This document shows, one piece after another, positions 17,209 through 24,717 of a DNA stretch of 64,000 nucleotides. The notes beneath the pieces are model-generated. The model was given only the letters and a program-made list of their open reading frames with translations, ran no database searches and was not told the DNA's origin. The DNA comes from Streptomyces griseorubiginosus (GTDB taxonomy: Bacteria > Actinomycetota > Actinomycetes > Streptomycetales > Streptomycetaceae). The position numbers and the translations under genes are program-made. Each line of letters begins with the position of its first letter. Within the stretch, counting starts at the first letter, position 1. The stretch is from assembly GCF_001514195.1 (NCBI RefSeq), contig NZ_KQ948737.1, positions 576,012 through 640,011 of the forward strand. The letters are read 5' to 3'.

Positions 17209-17515
17209 GGTTACTCCTCCGCAGGGCCCGGCGGTCGCCCAGAGCGACTGCCGCCCTTCCACCGTGCAGAGTCGATGCAAGTACGACAACTTGCATCGAC
17301 TCTGCATCGAATCGATCGGACCTGGTGAGGGCAGGGCTGTGGAACCTCGTGAGGGCAGGGCCGCGGAAACGGCCGAGGACACGGCATCGAGCAGGAATCG
17401 AACAACTCACCCGCGGTTCTCGTGCCATGCCGCATCCGTTTCCGCCACCCGGCAGGAACCGGTGTCGACTGCACCAGCTCTGATCACCAGGATCTCGACG
17501 AGGGGACCCGGCAGC
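17209..17515. other. Divergent control region between sigma gene and crtE
   Basis: 307 bp with no gene. It holds the sigma gene ribosome site (next to 17208), the large inverted repeat at 17265-17306, a 24-bp direct repeat (17318-17340 and 17341-17364, sharing GTGAGGGCAGGGC) and the crtE ribosome site (AGGGG near 17502). This is the likely place where LitR and the sigma factor act on both transcripts. Confidence 0.6.
17265..17306. promoter_or_regulatory. 18-bp perfect inverted repeat, candidate LitR operator
   Basis: TGCAGAGTCGATGCAAGT (17265-17282) is repeated exactly as its reverse complement at 17289-17306 with a 6-nt spacer. A further TGCATCGA at 17303-17310 repeats part of the arm. There is no T-tract and it lies upstream of both divergent genes, so an operator is more likely than a terminator. 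Confidence 0.6.
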
Positions 17516-18838
17516 ATGAGCTCCACCGTGGCCAACGACCACCGCGCGGACCTGCGTCCGGGCACCCACCCGACCCCGGAGCAGGCCTCCCCCGCTCCGC
17601 CACCGCGCCGGAATGGACAGGGGGACCATCGCCGCGGCGAGAATCCGTGGCCCCCGCCGCCGGCAGCACCGCCGGCTCCCGAGGATCCGGGCGCCGTGGA
17701 CCAGGACGTGTCGGGCGCCGTGCGCACGGTCCTCGGCGACCTTCTCGACCAACAGCTCGCCGCGGCCCACGCCGTCGATCCGCTCTTCGGCGAGGACCTG
17801 GCCGCACGCGTGGCCCGCTTCACGCAGAGCGGCGGCAAACTGGCCCGCGCCCGCTTCGTGTGGTGGGCGCTGCGGGCCTGCGGCGGCACCGAACCCGCCC
17901 AGGCCCGGGCCGCACTGCGGATCGGCGCCGCCCTGGAGCTCATCCAGACGTGCGCGCTGGTCCACGACGACGTGATGGACGGCGCCACGCTGCGCCGCGG
18001 ACGGCCGACCCTGCACGTCGACATGGCCCGGCAGTACGCCGGCACGAGCGACACCCGGCGCGCGGACCGGCTCGGTCAGGCCTCCGCGATCCTCGCCGGG
18101 GACCTGGCCCTGGCCTGGGCGGACGACGTGGTGGCGGACACCGAGCTGCCGCACCGCACCGCGCGGCGGGTCCGGGAACTGTGGCGGGCCATGCGCACCG
18201 AGATGGTGGCCGGGCAGTACCTGGACGTGCAGGGCGAGGCGACCTCCGGGCGCTCCCTGGCCCGGGCGATCCGCGCCGCCTGCCTCAAGAGCGCCCTGTA
18301 CTCGGTGGAGCGCCCGCTGGCCCTGGGGGCGGCCCTCGCGGACGCCGGCCCCACCGCGACCCGCGCCCTGTGCTCGGCCGGCCGCTGCGTCGGGCTGGCC
18401 TTCCAGTTGCGCGACGACCTTCTCGACGCCTTCGGCGACCCGCAGGAGACCGGCAAGCCCGCGGGCGGCGACATCCGCAGCGGCAAGCCCACCTACCTCG
18501 CCGCCGTCGCGCGGGTCCGGGCCGAGGCCTCGGGCGACCGCGAGGCCATCGAGGTGCTGGACGGCACGCTCGGCCGGGCGGACGCCTCCGAAGCCGAACT
18601 CGCCGCCGTCCGCGAGGTGTTCGTGACCACCGGCGCGCACGACACCGTGGAGGTGAAGATCCGCACGCTGGTGGCCCAGGGGCTGCGCCACCTGGACACC
18701 GCGGTGCTCGAACCCGAAGCCGCCCGGCGGTTGAGGACACTGCTGCGCTCCGCGACCGGCGCACCCGCCACCGCCGCCTCCGAGGCGGTCCCCGCCTCGC
18801 TGATCCTGACGGCCACCGACGAGGAGGCCTCCCGATGA
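17516..18838 (+). CDS. crtE: Geranylgeranyl diphosphate synthase CrtE
   Basis: 440 aa polyprenyl synthase. The first Asp-rich motif is LVHDDVMD (151-155), with RRGRP at 160-164 and the second in LRDDLLDAFGD. The enzyme makes C20 GGPP for phytoene synthesis. The N-terminal 60 residues are Pro-rich and unusual in length; a later start is possible but ATG 17516 has AGGGG upstream. The last residues (TATDEEASR) and stop are encoded by the first copy of a 38-bp tandem repeat, and the TGA overlaps a following ATG. Confidence 0.92.
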   Translation: MSSTVANDHRADLRPGTHPTPEQASPAPPPRRNGQGDHRRGENPWPPPPAAPPAPEDPGAVDQDVSGAVRTVLGDLLDQQLAAAHAVDPLFGEDLAARVARFTQSGGKLARARFVWWALRACGGTEPAQARAALRIGAALELIQTCALVHDDVMDGATLRRGRPTLHVDMARQYAGTSDTRRADRLGQASAILAGDLALAWADDVVADTELPHRTARRVRELWRAMRTEMVAGQYLDVQGEATSGRSLARAIRAACLKSALYSVERPLALGAALADAGPTATRALCSAGRCVGLAFQLRDDLLDAFGDPQETGKPAGGDIRSGKPTYLAAVARVRAEASGDREAIEVLDGTLGRADASEAELAAVREVFVTTGAHDTVEVKIRTLVAQGLRHLDTAVLEPEAARRLRTLLRSATGAPATAASEAVPASLILTATDEEASR

Positions 18839-18912
18839 CCCGCACCACTGCCACCGACGAAGAGGCCGCCCGATGACCCGCACCACTGCCACCGACGAAG
18901 AGGCTGCCCGAT
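18797..18912 (+). repeat. 38-bp tandem triplication of the crtE/crtI junction
   Basis: The junction GCC(G/A)CCCGATGACCCG recurs with ATG at 18835, 18873 and 18911, exactly 38 bp apart. Each copy carries GCCACCGACGA(G/A)GAGG and then the ATGA stop/start. Copies 2 and 3 are nearly identical, while copy 1 belongs to the crtE tail. Because 38 is not a multiple of three, each step moves to a new frame, and three steps bring crtI back into the crtE frame. Confidence 0.92.
18835..18876 (+). CDS. 13-codon ORF between crtE and crtI, copy 1
   Basis: Reads MTRTTATDEEAAR and stop. Its ATG overlaps the crtE stop (ATGA) and its own stop overlaps the next ATG, so ribosomes could pass through it by termination-reinitiation. 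A Shine-Dalgarno-like GAGGAGG lies 8-14 nt before its ATG inside crtE. It may be a by-product of the repeat rather than a functional peptide. Confidence 0.5.
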   Translation: MTRTTATDEEAAR

Positions 18913-18914
18913 GA
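18873..18914 (+). CDS. 13-codon ORF between crtE and crtI, copy 2
   Basis: Encodes the same 13 residues as the preceding small ORF. Its stop overlaps the crtI ATG at 18911. Together the two small ORFs form a chain of three ATGA couplings leading from crtE to crtI. AAGAGG precedes its ATG. Translation is plausible; function is unknown. Confidence 0.5.
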   Translation: MTRTTATDEEAAR

Positions 18915-20449
18915 CCCGTACCGTTCCCGGCCGCACCGACCATGTCGTGGTCGTCGGAGCAGGTCTGTCCGGACTGGCGGCCGCCCTCCACCTGCTCGGC
19001 GCCGGACGCCGGGTGACCCTGGTGGAACGGGACGCGACACCCGGCGGGCGGGCCGGGCTCCTGGTCCGCGACGGCTACCGCATCGACACCGGGCCCACCG
19101 TGCTCACCATGCCCCACCTGGCCGACGAGGCGTTCGCCGCCGTCGGCGACAGCCTGCGCGCACGCGTCGACCTCCTGCCCCTGCACCCGGCCTACCGGGC
19201 GCGGTTCGCCGACGGCAGCACCCTGGACGTGCACACCGACGCCGAGGCCATGGAGACGGAGATCGAGCGCTTCGCCGGGGCCCGCGAGGCCGACGGATAC
19301 CGCAGGCTGCGCGTCTGGCTGGAGAAGCTCTACCGGGGGCAGATGCGGCGCTTCATCGACGCGAACTTCGACTCGCCCCTGCAACTGCTCCACCCCGACC
19401 TCGGCCGGCTGGCCGCCCTCGGCGGCTTCGGACGGCTGGACGCGCGCATCGGACGGTTCCTCGGCGACGAGCGGCTGCGGCGCGTGTTCTCCTTCCAGTC
19501 GCTGTACGCGGGCGTCGCACCCGAACGTGCCCTGGCCGCCTACGCCGTCATCGCCTACATGGACACGATCGCGGGCGTCTACTTCCCGCGTGGCGGCATG
19601 CACGCGCTGCCCCGGGCCATGGCGGACGCCGCCGCGGACGCCGGGGCCGAGCTGCGCTTCGGGGAGACGGTCACCCGCCTGGAACGCTCCGGGGACCGGA
19701 TCACGGCCGTCGTGACCGACCGCGGGCGCATCGCCTGCGACGCCGTCGTGCTCACCCCCGACCTGCCCGTCACCTACGGGCTGCTGGGGCGGACGCCCAC
19801 CCGCCCGGTGGGGCTGCGCTTCTCCCCCTCCGCGGTGATCCTGCACGCCGGCACCGACCGCACCTGGCCGGCGCTGGCCCACCACACCATCTCCTTCGGG
19901 GCGGCCTGGCGGCAGACCTTCACCGAACTCACCGAGTCCGGCCGTCTGATGAGCGACCCGTCGCTGCTCATCACCCGCCCGACGGCCACCGACCCGAGCC
20001 TGGCCCCGCCCGGACACCATCTGCACTACATCCTCGCCCCCTGCCCCAACACCGCCATCGGTCCGGACGCGGCCGACTGGAGCGAGCTGGCCCCCCGCTA
20101 CCGCGACAGCCTGCTCCAGGAGCTGGAGCGGCGCGGCCTGGAAGGGCTCGCCCACGCGATCGAGGAGGAGTGCCTGGTCACGCCGGCCGACTGGCAGGCG
20201 CAGGGGCACGCGGCCGGCACGCCCTTCTCCGCGGCCCACACCTTCGCGCAGACCGGCCCGTTCCGGCCGCGCAACCTGGTCCGCGGTACGGCCAACGCGG
20301 TCCTCGCCGGCTGCGGCACCACGCCCGGCGTCGGCGTCCCGACCGTGCTCCTGTCGGGCAAGCTCGCCGCCGCCCGCATCACCGGCGGCGCCCGCCCGGG
20401 CCGAACCCGCCCCGCCGTACGCGAAACCCTGGAACGGAGGCCGGCATGA
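18911..20449 (+). CDS. crtI: Phytoene desaturase CrtI
   Basis: 512 aa. The FAD/NAD fold is VVVVGAGLSGLAAALHLLGAGRR, followed by GGRAG and GPTVLTMP, and the C-terminal family signature is near AGCGTTPGVGVPTVLLSGKLAA. It converts phytoene to lycopene by successive desaturations. The N-terminal MTRT is shared with the two small ORFs before it, showing that the crtI start was copied in the tandem repeat. Its stop overlaps the crtB ATG (20446-20449). Confidence 0.93.
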   Translation: MTRTVPGRTDHVVVVGAGLSGLAAALHLLGAGRRVTLVERDATPGGRAGLLVRDGYRIDTGPTVLTMPHLADEAFAAVGDSLRARVDLLPLHPAYRARFADGSTLDVHTDAEAMETEIERFAGAREADGYRRLRVWLEKLYRGQMRRFIDANFDSPLQLLHPDLGRLAALGGFGRLDARIGRFLGDERLRRVFSFQSLYAGVAPERALAAYAVIAYMDTIAGVYFPRGGMHALPRAMADAAADAGAELRFGETVTRLERSGDRITAVVTDRGRIACDAVVLTPDLPVTYGLLGRTPTRPVGLRFSPSAVILHAGTDRTWPALAHHTISFGAAWRQTFTELTESGRLMSDPSLLITRPTATDPSLAPPGHHLHYILAPCPNTAIGPDAADWSELAPRYRDSLLQELERRGLEGLAHAIEEECLVTPADWQAQGHAAGTPFSAAHTFAQTGPFRPRNLVRGTANAVLAGCGTTPGVGVPTVLLSGKLAAARITGGARPGRTRPAVRETLERRPA

Positions 20450-21462
20450 CCGACCGTGAGCTCGACGCGGCCGGCGTCACCGACCCGGAACTCCGGCAGG
20501 CGTACACCCACTGCCGACGGCTCAACGCCCGGCACGGCAAGACGTACTTCCTCGCCACCCGGCTGCTGCCGGTGGCCCGGCGGCCCGCCGTGCACGCCCT
20601 GTACGGCTTCGCGCGCTGGGCCGACGACATCGTCGACAGCCTCGACAGCGCGACCGGCGCCGAGGAGCGGTCACTGCAGCTGACCCGCCTTCAGCACGAG
20701 CTGGAGGCGGGACTCCGCACGGGCAACAGCGCCGAACCGGTGGTCCGCGCGCTGGCCGACACCGCGCGGCGCTACGACATCGACCACCGCCACTTCACCG
20801 ACTTCATGGCGGCGATGCGCGCCGACCTCGACGTCACCGACTACGCGACCTACGCGGACCTGCGCACCTACACCTACGGCTCGGCGGAGGTGATCGGCCT
20901 CCAGATGCTGCCGGTGCTCGGCACGGTCGTACCGCGCGAGGAGGCGGCACCGCACGCGGCGGCCCTCGGGGTGGCGTTCCAGCTGACGAACTTCCTGCGG
21001 GACGTGGGCGAGGACCTGGACCGGGGCCGCGTCTACCTGCCCGCCGACCTGCTGGCCGCCCACGGTGTGGACCGCGAGCTGCTGCACTGGAGCCGGGACA
21101 CCGGGCACCCCGATCCCCGGATCACGGCCGCCCTGCGGGAGTTCGAGCGGCTCAACCGCGGCGTCTACCAGGAGGCGGCCCCGGGACTGGCCATGCTCGA
21201 CCCGGTCGCACGCCCCTGCATCCGCACCGCCTTCGTCCTCTACGGCGGCATCCTGGACGCGGTCGCCGCGGACGGCTACCGCTCGCTGCACCGCCGTGCC
21301 GTGGTCCCCGGACGCCGTCGTGCCGCCGTGGCGCTCGACGGCCTGGTCAGGGTGGGCGCGGCGCGACTCCGGCACCGCGGGACCGAGCTCCCGCGATCGC
21401 CTGTACCCGGTGAGCCGACGGCCCCCGCCTCCTCGTCCCGGCCCGAACGGAAGATCGCATGA
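20446..21462 (+). CDS. crtB: Phytoene synthase CrtB
   Basis: 338 aa squalene/phytoene synthase. The Asp motifs are ARWADDIVD (60-64) and LRDVGEDLDRGRVYLP (D186/D190), with YTYGSAEVIG between them. It joins two GGPP molecules to phytoene. ATG 20446 overlaps the crtI stop and has GGAGG 8 nt upstream; the longer open frame is a shadow of crtI. The stop overlaps the next start (21459-21462). Confidence 0.94.
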   Translation: MTDRELDAAGVTDPELRQAYTHCRRLNARHGKTYFLATRLLPVARRPAVHALYGFARWADDIVDSLDSATGAEERSLQLTRLQHELEAGLRTGNSAEPVVRALADTARRYDIDHRHFTDFMAAMRADLDVTDYATYADLRTYTYGSAEVIGLQMLPVLGTVVPREEAAPHAAALGVAFQLTNFLRDVGEDLDRGRVYLPADLLAAHGVDRELLHWSRDTGHPDPRITAALREFERLNRGVYQEAAPGLAMLDPVARPCIRTAFVLYGGILDAVAADGYRSLHRRAVVPGRRRAAVALDGLVRVGAARLRHRGTELPRSPVPGEPTAPASSSRPERKIA

Positions 21463-22463
21463 ACCCCCGACGACGCCCCCGTTACCCCCTCTCCCTGAGG
21501 CGCCGCCCGGTGCGCTGGGAGAAGCAGCAACCGACCTGGCGCCAGGCCCGGCCCGGCCTCATCGCCGAGGCCCTGAAGCGGGCCCAGGCCCAGCCGTCCG
21601 GCAACTGGTACGTCGTCGGCGCCACCCGGGACGTCCGCCGTGACCGGCCGCTGTCGGCCACGGTGGCGGGGCAGGAAGTGGTGGTGTGGCGCACGGCCGA
21701 CGGGCGGCTCGCGGCGGGCCCCGGTATCTGCCCGCACCTGGGAGCGCCCCTGGCCGACAGCCCCGTGCGCTGCGGGACGCTGGTGTGCCACTGGCACGGA
21801 CTGGCCCTGGACGGCGGGCCGTTCGCGGGCTGGGAGCCACTGCCCGTGCACGACGACGGCGTGCTGGTGTGGGTGCGCCTGGACGCGGTGGGCGGTGAAC
21901 CCCCGACGCCGGAACCGGCGGTCCCCGAGCGGCCGGAGGTGTCGCGGGCCGTCGCCGCCGTCTACACCGGGGTGGGGGTGTGCGAGCCGGAGGACGTGGT
22001 GGCCAACCGGCTGGACCCGTGGCACGGGGCCTGGTTCCACCCGTACTCCTTCGTCGACCTGACCGTCGTCGACACGCCCGGGTCCGAGGGGGCGGACGAC
22101 GACGGGTTCACGGTGGACGTGTCCTTCAAGGTCGCCGGACGGCTGGTCGTGCCGGTGCGGGCGGTGTTCACCACGCCCGGACCGCGCACGGTCGTCATGC
22201 GCATCACCGAGGGCGAGGGCGTGGGTTCCGTCGTCGAGACGCACGCGACCCCCATGGGCCCGGACGAACGGGGCCGCCCGCGCACCGCCGTCGTCGAGGC
22301 CGTCGTGGCCGCCTCCGAGCGTCCCGGCTTCGCCGTGGCCCGCCGGGCGGCACCGCTGCTGCGCCGTGCGATGACGGCGGGCGCGGCACGGCTGTGGCGC
22401 GACGACCTGGCGTACGCCGAACGCCGCTGGCAACTGCGGGACACGGGGCGCTTCCCGGGCTGA
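21459..22463 (+). CDS. Rieske [2Fe-2S] protein of the carotenoid operon (crtV position)
   Basis: 334 aa. Residues about 65-125 form a Rieske domain: CPHLGAPLADSP provides Cys-x-His and CHWHGLALDG provides Cys-x2-His, the cluster ligands. The rest resembles the DUF5914-type tail found in actinobacterial crt clusters, with DPWHGAWFHPYSF that could contribute metal or substrate contacts. Coupled to crtB by ATGA, it is the fourth gene of crtEIB-x, the place where crtV is described in S. griseus. A ring or chain oxygenase role is a reasonable guess, unproven. Confidence 0.88.
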   Translation: MNPRRRPRYPLSLRRRPVRWEKQQPTWRQARPGLIAEALKRAQAQPSGNWYVVGATRDVRRDRPLSATVAGQEVVVWRTADGRLAAGPGICPHLGAPLADSPVRCGTLVCHWHGLALDGGPFAGWEPLPVHDDGVLVWVRLDAVGGEPPTPEPAVPERPEVSRAVAAVYTGVGVCEPEDVVANRLDPWHGAWFHPYSFVDLTVVDTPGSEGADDDGFTVDVSFKVAGRLVVPVRAVFTTPGPRTVVMRITEGEGVGSVVETHATPMGPDERGRPRTAVVEAVVAASERPGFAVARRAAPLLRRAMTAGAARLWRDDLAYAERRWQLRDTGRFPG

Positions 22464-22866
22464 CGCGGGCGGGGCCGGGCGCCTTCCGGCCGACCGGGGG
22501 GGGTGTGCGGCGCGGCGTCGCCGGTGCTGGTCGGTGTCGCCGGTGCCGGTCGGCGTCGCCGGTCCAGGTCGGTATCGCCGGTGCTGGTCGGTGTCGCCGG
22601 TGCCGGTCCGTGTCGCCGGTACAGGGCGTATCGCTGGTACCGGTCGGTATCGCCGGCACAGGTCGGTATCGCCGGTGTCGGTCGGTGTCGCCGGTGCCGG
22701 TCCGTGTCGCCGTGCATCCGTCGGGCCCGTGGGCGCGGAAGAGAGCTTGCCGGGCGGGCGGCCGCGCGACGAGATCGGAGGGCATCGTGATCGGATTCCG
22801 CTGTGCACGCAGTCGTCCCTCTAACCGCTCCCGAGGTTCCCACGGAGCGTCCGCGGGGTCCTCGAC
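22464..22866. other. Upstream region of litR
   Basis: 403 bp without a gene. It begins with GC-rich sequence and a run of Gs, continues with the 19-bp repeat array (22512-22719), and ends with about 147 bp that must hold the litR promoter and leader. Open frames inside the array exist only because the repeat contains no stops. Confidence 0.6.
22512..22719. repeat. 19-bp tandem repeat, 11 copies, upstream of litR
   Basis: Consensus TCGGTGTCGCCGGTGCCGG. Unit starts are 22512, 22531, 22550, 22569, 22588, 22607, 22626, 22644, 22663, 22682 and 22701; the seventh unit is 18 bp. The core GTCGCCGG or GTATCGCCGG is best kept, while the last five bases vary. The 19-bp period rules out a repeated peptide, and there are no spacers as in a CRISPR. 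Confidence 0.88.
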
Positions 22867-23889
22867 GTGAGCGAGACGGACGCGGAGGTGCCCGAGGGCG
22901 CCGGGGTGACCACCGGTTCGCTGGCCAGACGCCTGGGCGTGTCACCCACCACCCTGCGGTCCTGGGACCGCCGCTACGGCCTGGGCCCGGCGGCCCGCAC
23001 GGAGGGACGCCACCGCCGGTGGACCCAGGACGACGTCGCCATGGTGCTGGAGATGTGCCGGCTGACCGCGGCCGGGATTCCGCCCGCGGAAGCGGCGAGG
23101 GCGGCGAAGGCGCTCACCGAAGGCACTCATGCCCTCGGCGCGGTGGACAGCCTCGCCGGAGCAGCGGCCGAGGCCGACGCGCCACCGGACCGGCACGCCT
23201 CCCGGTCGGGCAGCGGTCTGCCGCTGGGCAGCGCCCGGCAGGACTGCAAGGGCCTGGCACGCGCCGCGGTCCGGCTGGACGCCCTGGCCGTGCAGGAGCA
23301 GCTCACCGCCGCCATCGGCAGGCACGGACTGGTCGTCACCTGGGAGGAGATCCTGGCCCCGGCGCTCCAGGCGGTCGGCCGCAAGTGGCAGTCGGCGGGC
23401 GAGCGTTACGTCGAGGTGGAGCACCTGCTGTCGTGGCACATCTCGGCCACCCTCCGGCACGTCTACGTGTGTGCCTCGGCGGGCCAGGAGACCTCGCGGA
23501 CCGTTCCGGTGATCCTGGCCTGTCTGCCCGGCGAGCAGCACACGCTGCCGCTGGAGGCGCTCAACGCGGCCCTCGCCCAGCGCGGCACGGCGACGCTGAT
23601 GCTGGGCGGCGCGGTCCCCGGGGACGCGCTGCTGGCGGCGGTGGAACGGGTCGGCCCGGGCGCCGTCGTGCTGTGGTCACAGTCCGCCCGGACGGCGAAC
23701 CTCGCGCTGGTGCAGCAGGTCGCCGCCACCCGCTGGGGGATCAGGGGCGCGCGCACCCGCAGCCGGGTCCTGCTCACAGGACCCGGCTGGGGACGGTCGG
23801 TTCGGCCCGGACTGCTGCGGCCGCGGGGCCTGCACGAGGCCCTGGTCATGCTCGACACGCTGCGGTCCAGGGATTTCCAGGAGGGCTGA
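22867..23889 (+). CDS. litR: MerR-family light regulator with B12-binding domain (LitR)
   Basis: 340 aa. The N-terminal MerR helix-turn-helix has TTGSLARRLGVSPTTLRSW and GRHRRWTQDD (16-56). The C-terminal part resembles the adenosylcobalamin-binding region of CarH/LitR: W174 followed by EH at 185-186, and GEQHTLPLEAL with H225 as the candidate lower ligand. LitR represses lit/crt genes in the dark, and light breaks the B12 complex. GTG 22867 gives a compact start. Two motif differences from CarH are noted in the findings. It converges with the DUF4383 gene. Confidence 0.9.
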   Translation: MSETDAEVPEGAGVTTGSLARRLGVSPTTLRSWDRRYGLGPAARTEGRHRRWTQDDVAMVLEMCRLTAAGIPPAEAARAAKALTEGTHALGAVDSLAGAAAEADAPPDRHASRSGSGLPLGSARQDCKGLARAAVRLDALAVQEQLTAAIGRHGLVVTWEEILAPALQAVGRKWQSAGERYVEVEHLLSWHISATLRHVYVCASAGQETSRTVPVILACLPGEQHTLPLEALNAALAQRGTATLMLGGAVPGDALLAAVERVGPGAVVLWSQSARTANLALVQQVAATRWGIRGARTRSRVLLTGPGWGRSVRPGLLRPRGLHEALVMLDTLRSRDFQEG

Positions 23890-23913
23890 GCAGCGGGCCC
23901 GGGGGTGTTCGGG

Positions 23914-24495
23914 TCACCGCTCGGAGGGCGTGTCGGTCGCGGTGAGCGCGCCTCGGGGTGCCGCGCCGACCGGGGGCAGGGGCTGTGCCCCGCCGTGCTG
24001 CCGGCGCCGGGCGGCCAGGGATTCGCGGGCCGCCTGACGGGCGTGCCGGCGACGCCAGTACGGGTTGTCGTGCGGCAGCCTGCTGGACACGCGGCCGTAC
24101 ATGCCGAACGTCAGGATGATCAGCCCCATGACGAAGCTGAACATGACGTTGGTCATGCCGAAGTCCAGGAAGTTGGCGGGCTTGTCCAGGATGAAGATGT
24201 GCGCGAAGCCGCTGAGCAGGAACAGGGTCCCGACGACCATGTTGAGCGTCGACGCGAAGTTCCCGCCGACGATGCCGCCGGCGATGAGGGCCAGGCCCAC
24301 CAGGACGGAGATCAGGCTCAGCAGGCCGTTGGTCGACAGCCCCGCGATGTTCTCGCCGTCGGTGCTGAACGGGCTCAGCTCGTCGGCGAACCCGAGGACG
24401 CCGAAGACGAGCAGGGTCAGGCCGCAGAAGGCGGCGCCGTACCGGTAGACCGTGGCCAGTTTGTGGTCCACGGGGAGTTCCTCGCTCAGCTTCAT
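23914..24495 (-). CDS. DUF4383 integral membrane protein
   Basis: 193 aa with four hydrophobic segments (about 20-42, 58-80, 85-105, 118-140), including LTLLVFGVLGF and LSGFAHIFILD, then a basic cytoplasmic tail (YWRRRHARQAARE) rich in Arg and Gln. This is the layout of actinobacterial DUF4383 proteins, whose role is unknown. It lies between litR and the AfsA-like gene. Co-regulation by light is possible but not shown. Confidence 0.85.
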   Translation of the reverse strand: MKLSEELPVDHKLATVYRYGAAFCGLTLLVFGVLGFADELSPFSTDGENIAGLSTNGLLSLISVLVGLALIAGGIVGGNFASTLNMVVGTLFLLSGFAHIFILDKPANFLDFGMTNVMFSFVMGLIILTFGMYGRVSSRLPHDNPYWRRRHARQAARESLAARRRQHGGAQPLPPVGAAPRGALTATDTPSER

Positions 24496-24529
24496 GGCGA
24501 TTCCTTTCCCGATGCGCGAACGTGTCGCG

Positions 24530-24590
24530 TCATTTCCGCGGCGGGTTCGTCGTTCATTCCGCAGAGGGGTTGTCCTTCATTCCGCGGAGC
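24530..24590. repeat. Imperfect 23-24 bp repeat upstream of DUF4383
   Basis: TCATT(T)CCGC(G/A)G occurs at 24530, 24554 and 24577, the last followed by GAGC and a run of Ts. It lies in the 222-bp gap between the AfsA-like stop and the DUF4383 start and may include the promoter of the latter. Confidence 0.45.
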
Positions 24591-24717
24591 TTTTTTCCGT
24601 CGTTCCGGGAAGCGGCCCGGAATGTCTCGGCCGCTCGCACACCATTCACCGTGGCGCCGGTACGCGGTTGCAGTTGATCCGGAAATTCATTCCGCCGCGC
24701 CATCCGTTCGGCGGGTA

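Noticed and set aside
22512..22719. Possible CRISPR array
   Set aside because: Units are directly adjacent without unique spacers and there are no cas genes.
22503..22824. Short repeat-encoded ORFs upstream of litR
   Set aside because: Open only because the 19-bp repeat lacks stops in any frame; the period is not a multiple of three, so no repeated peptide is kept.
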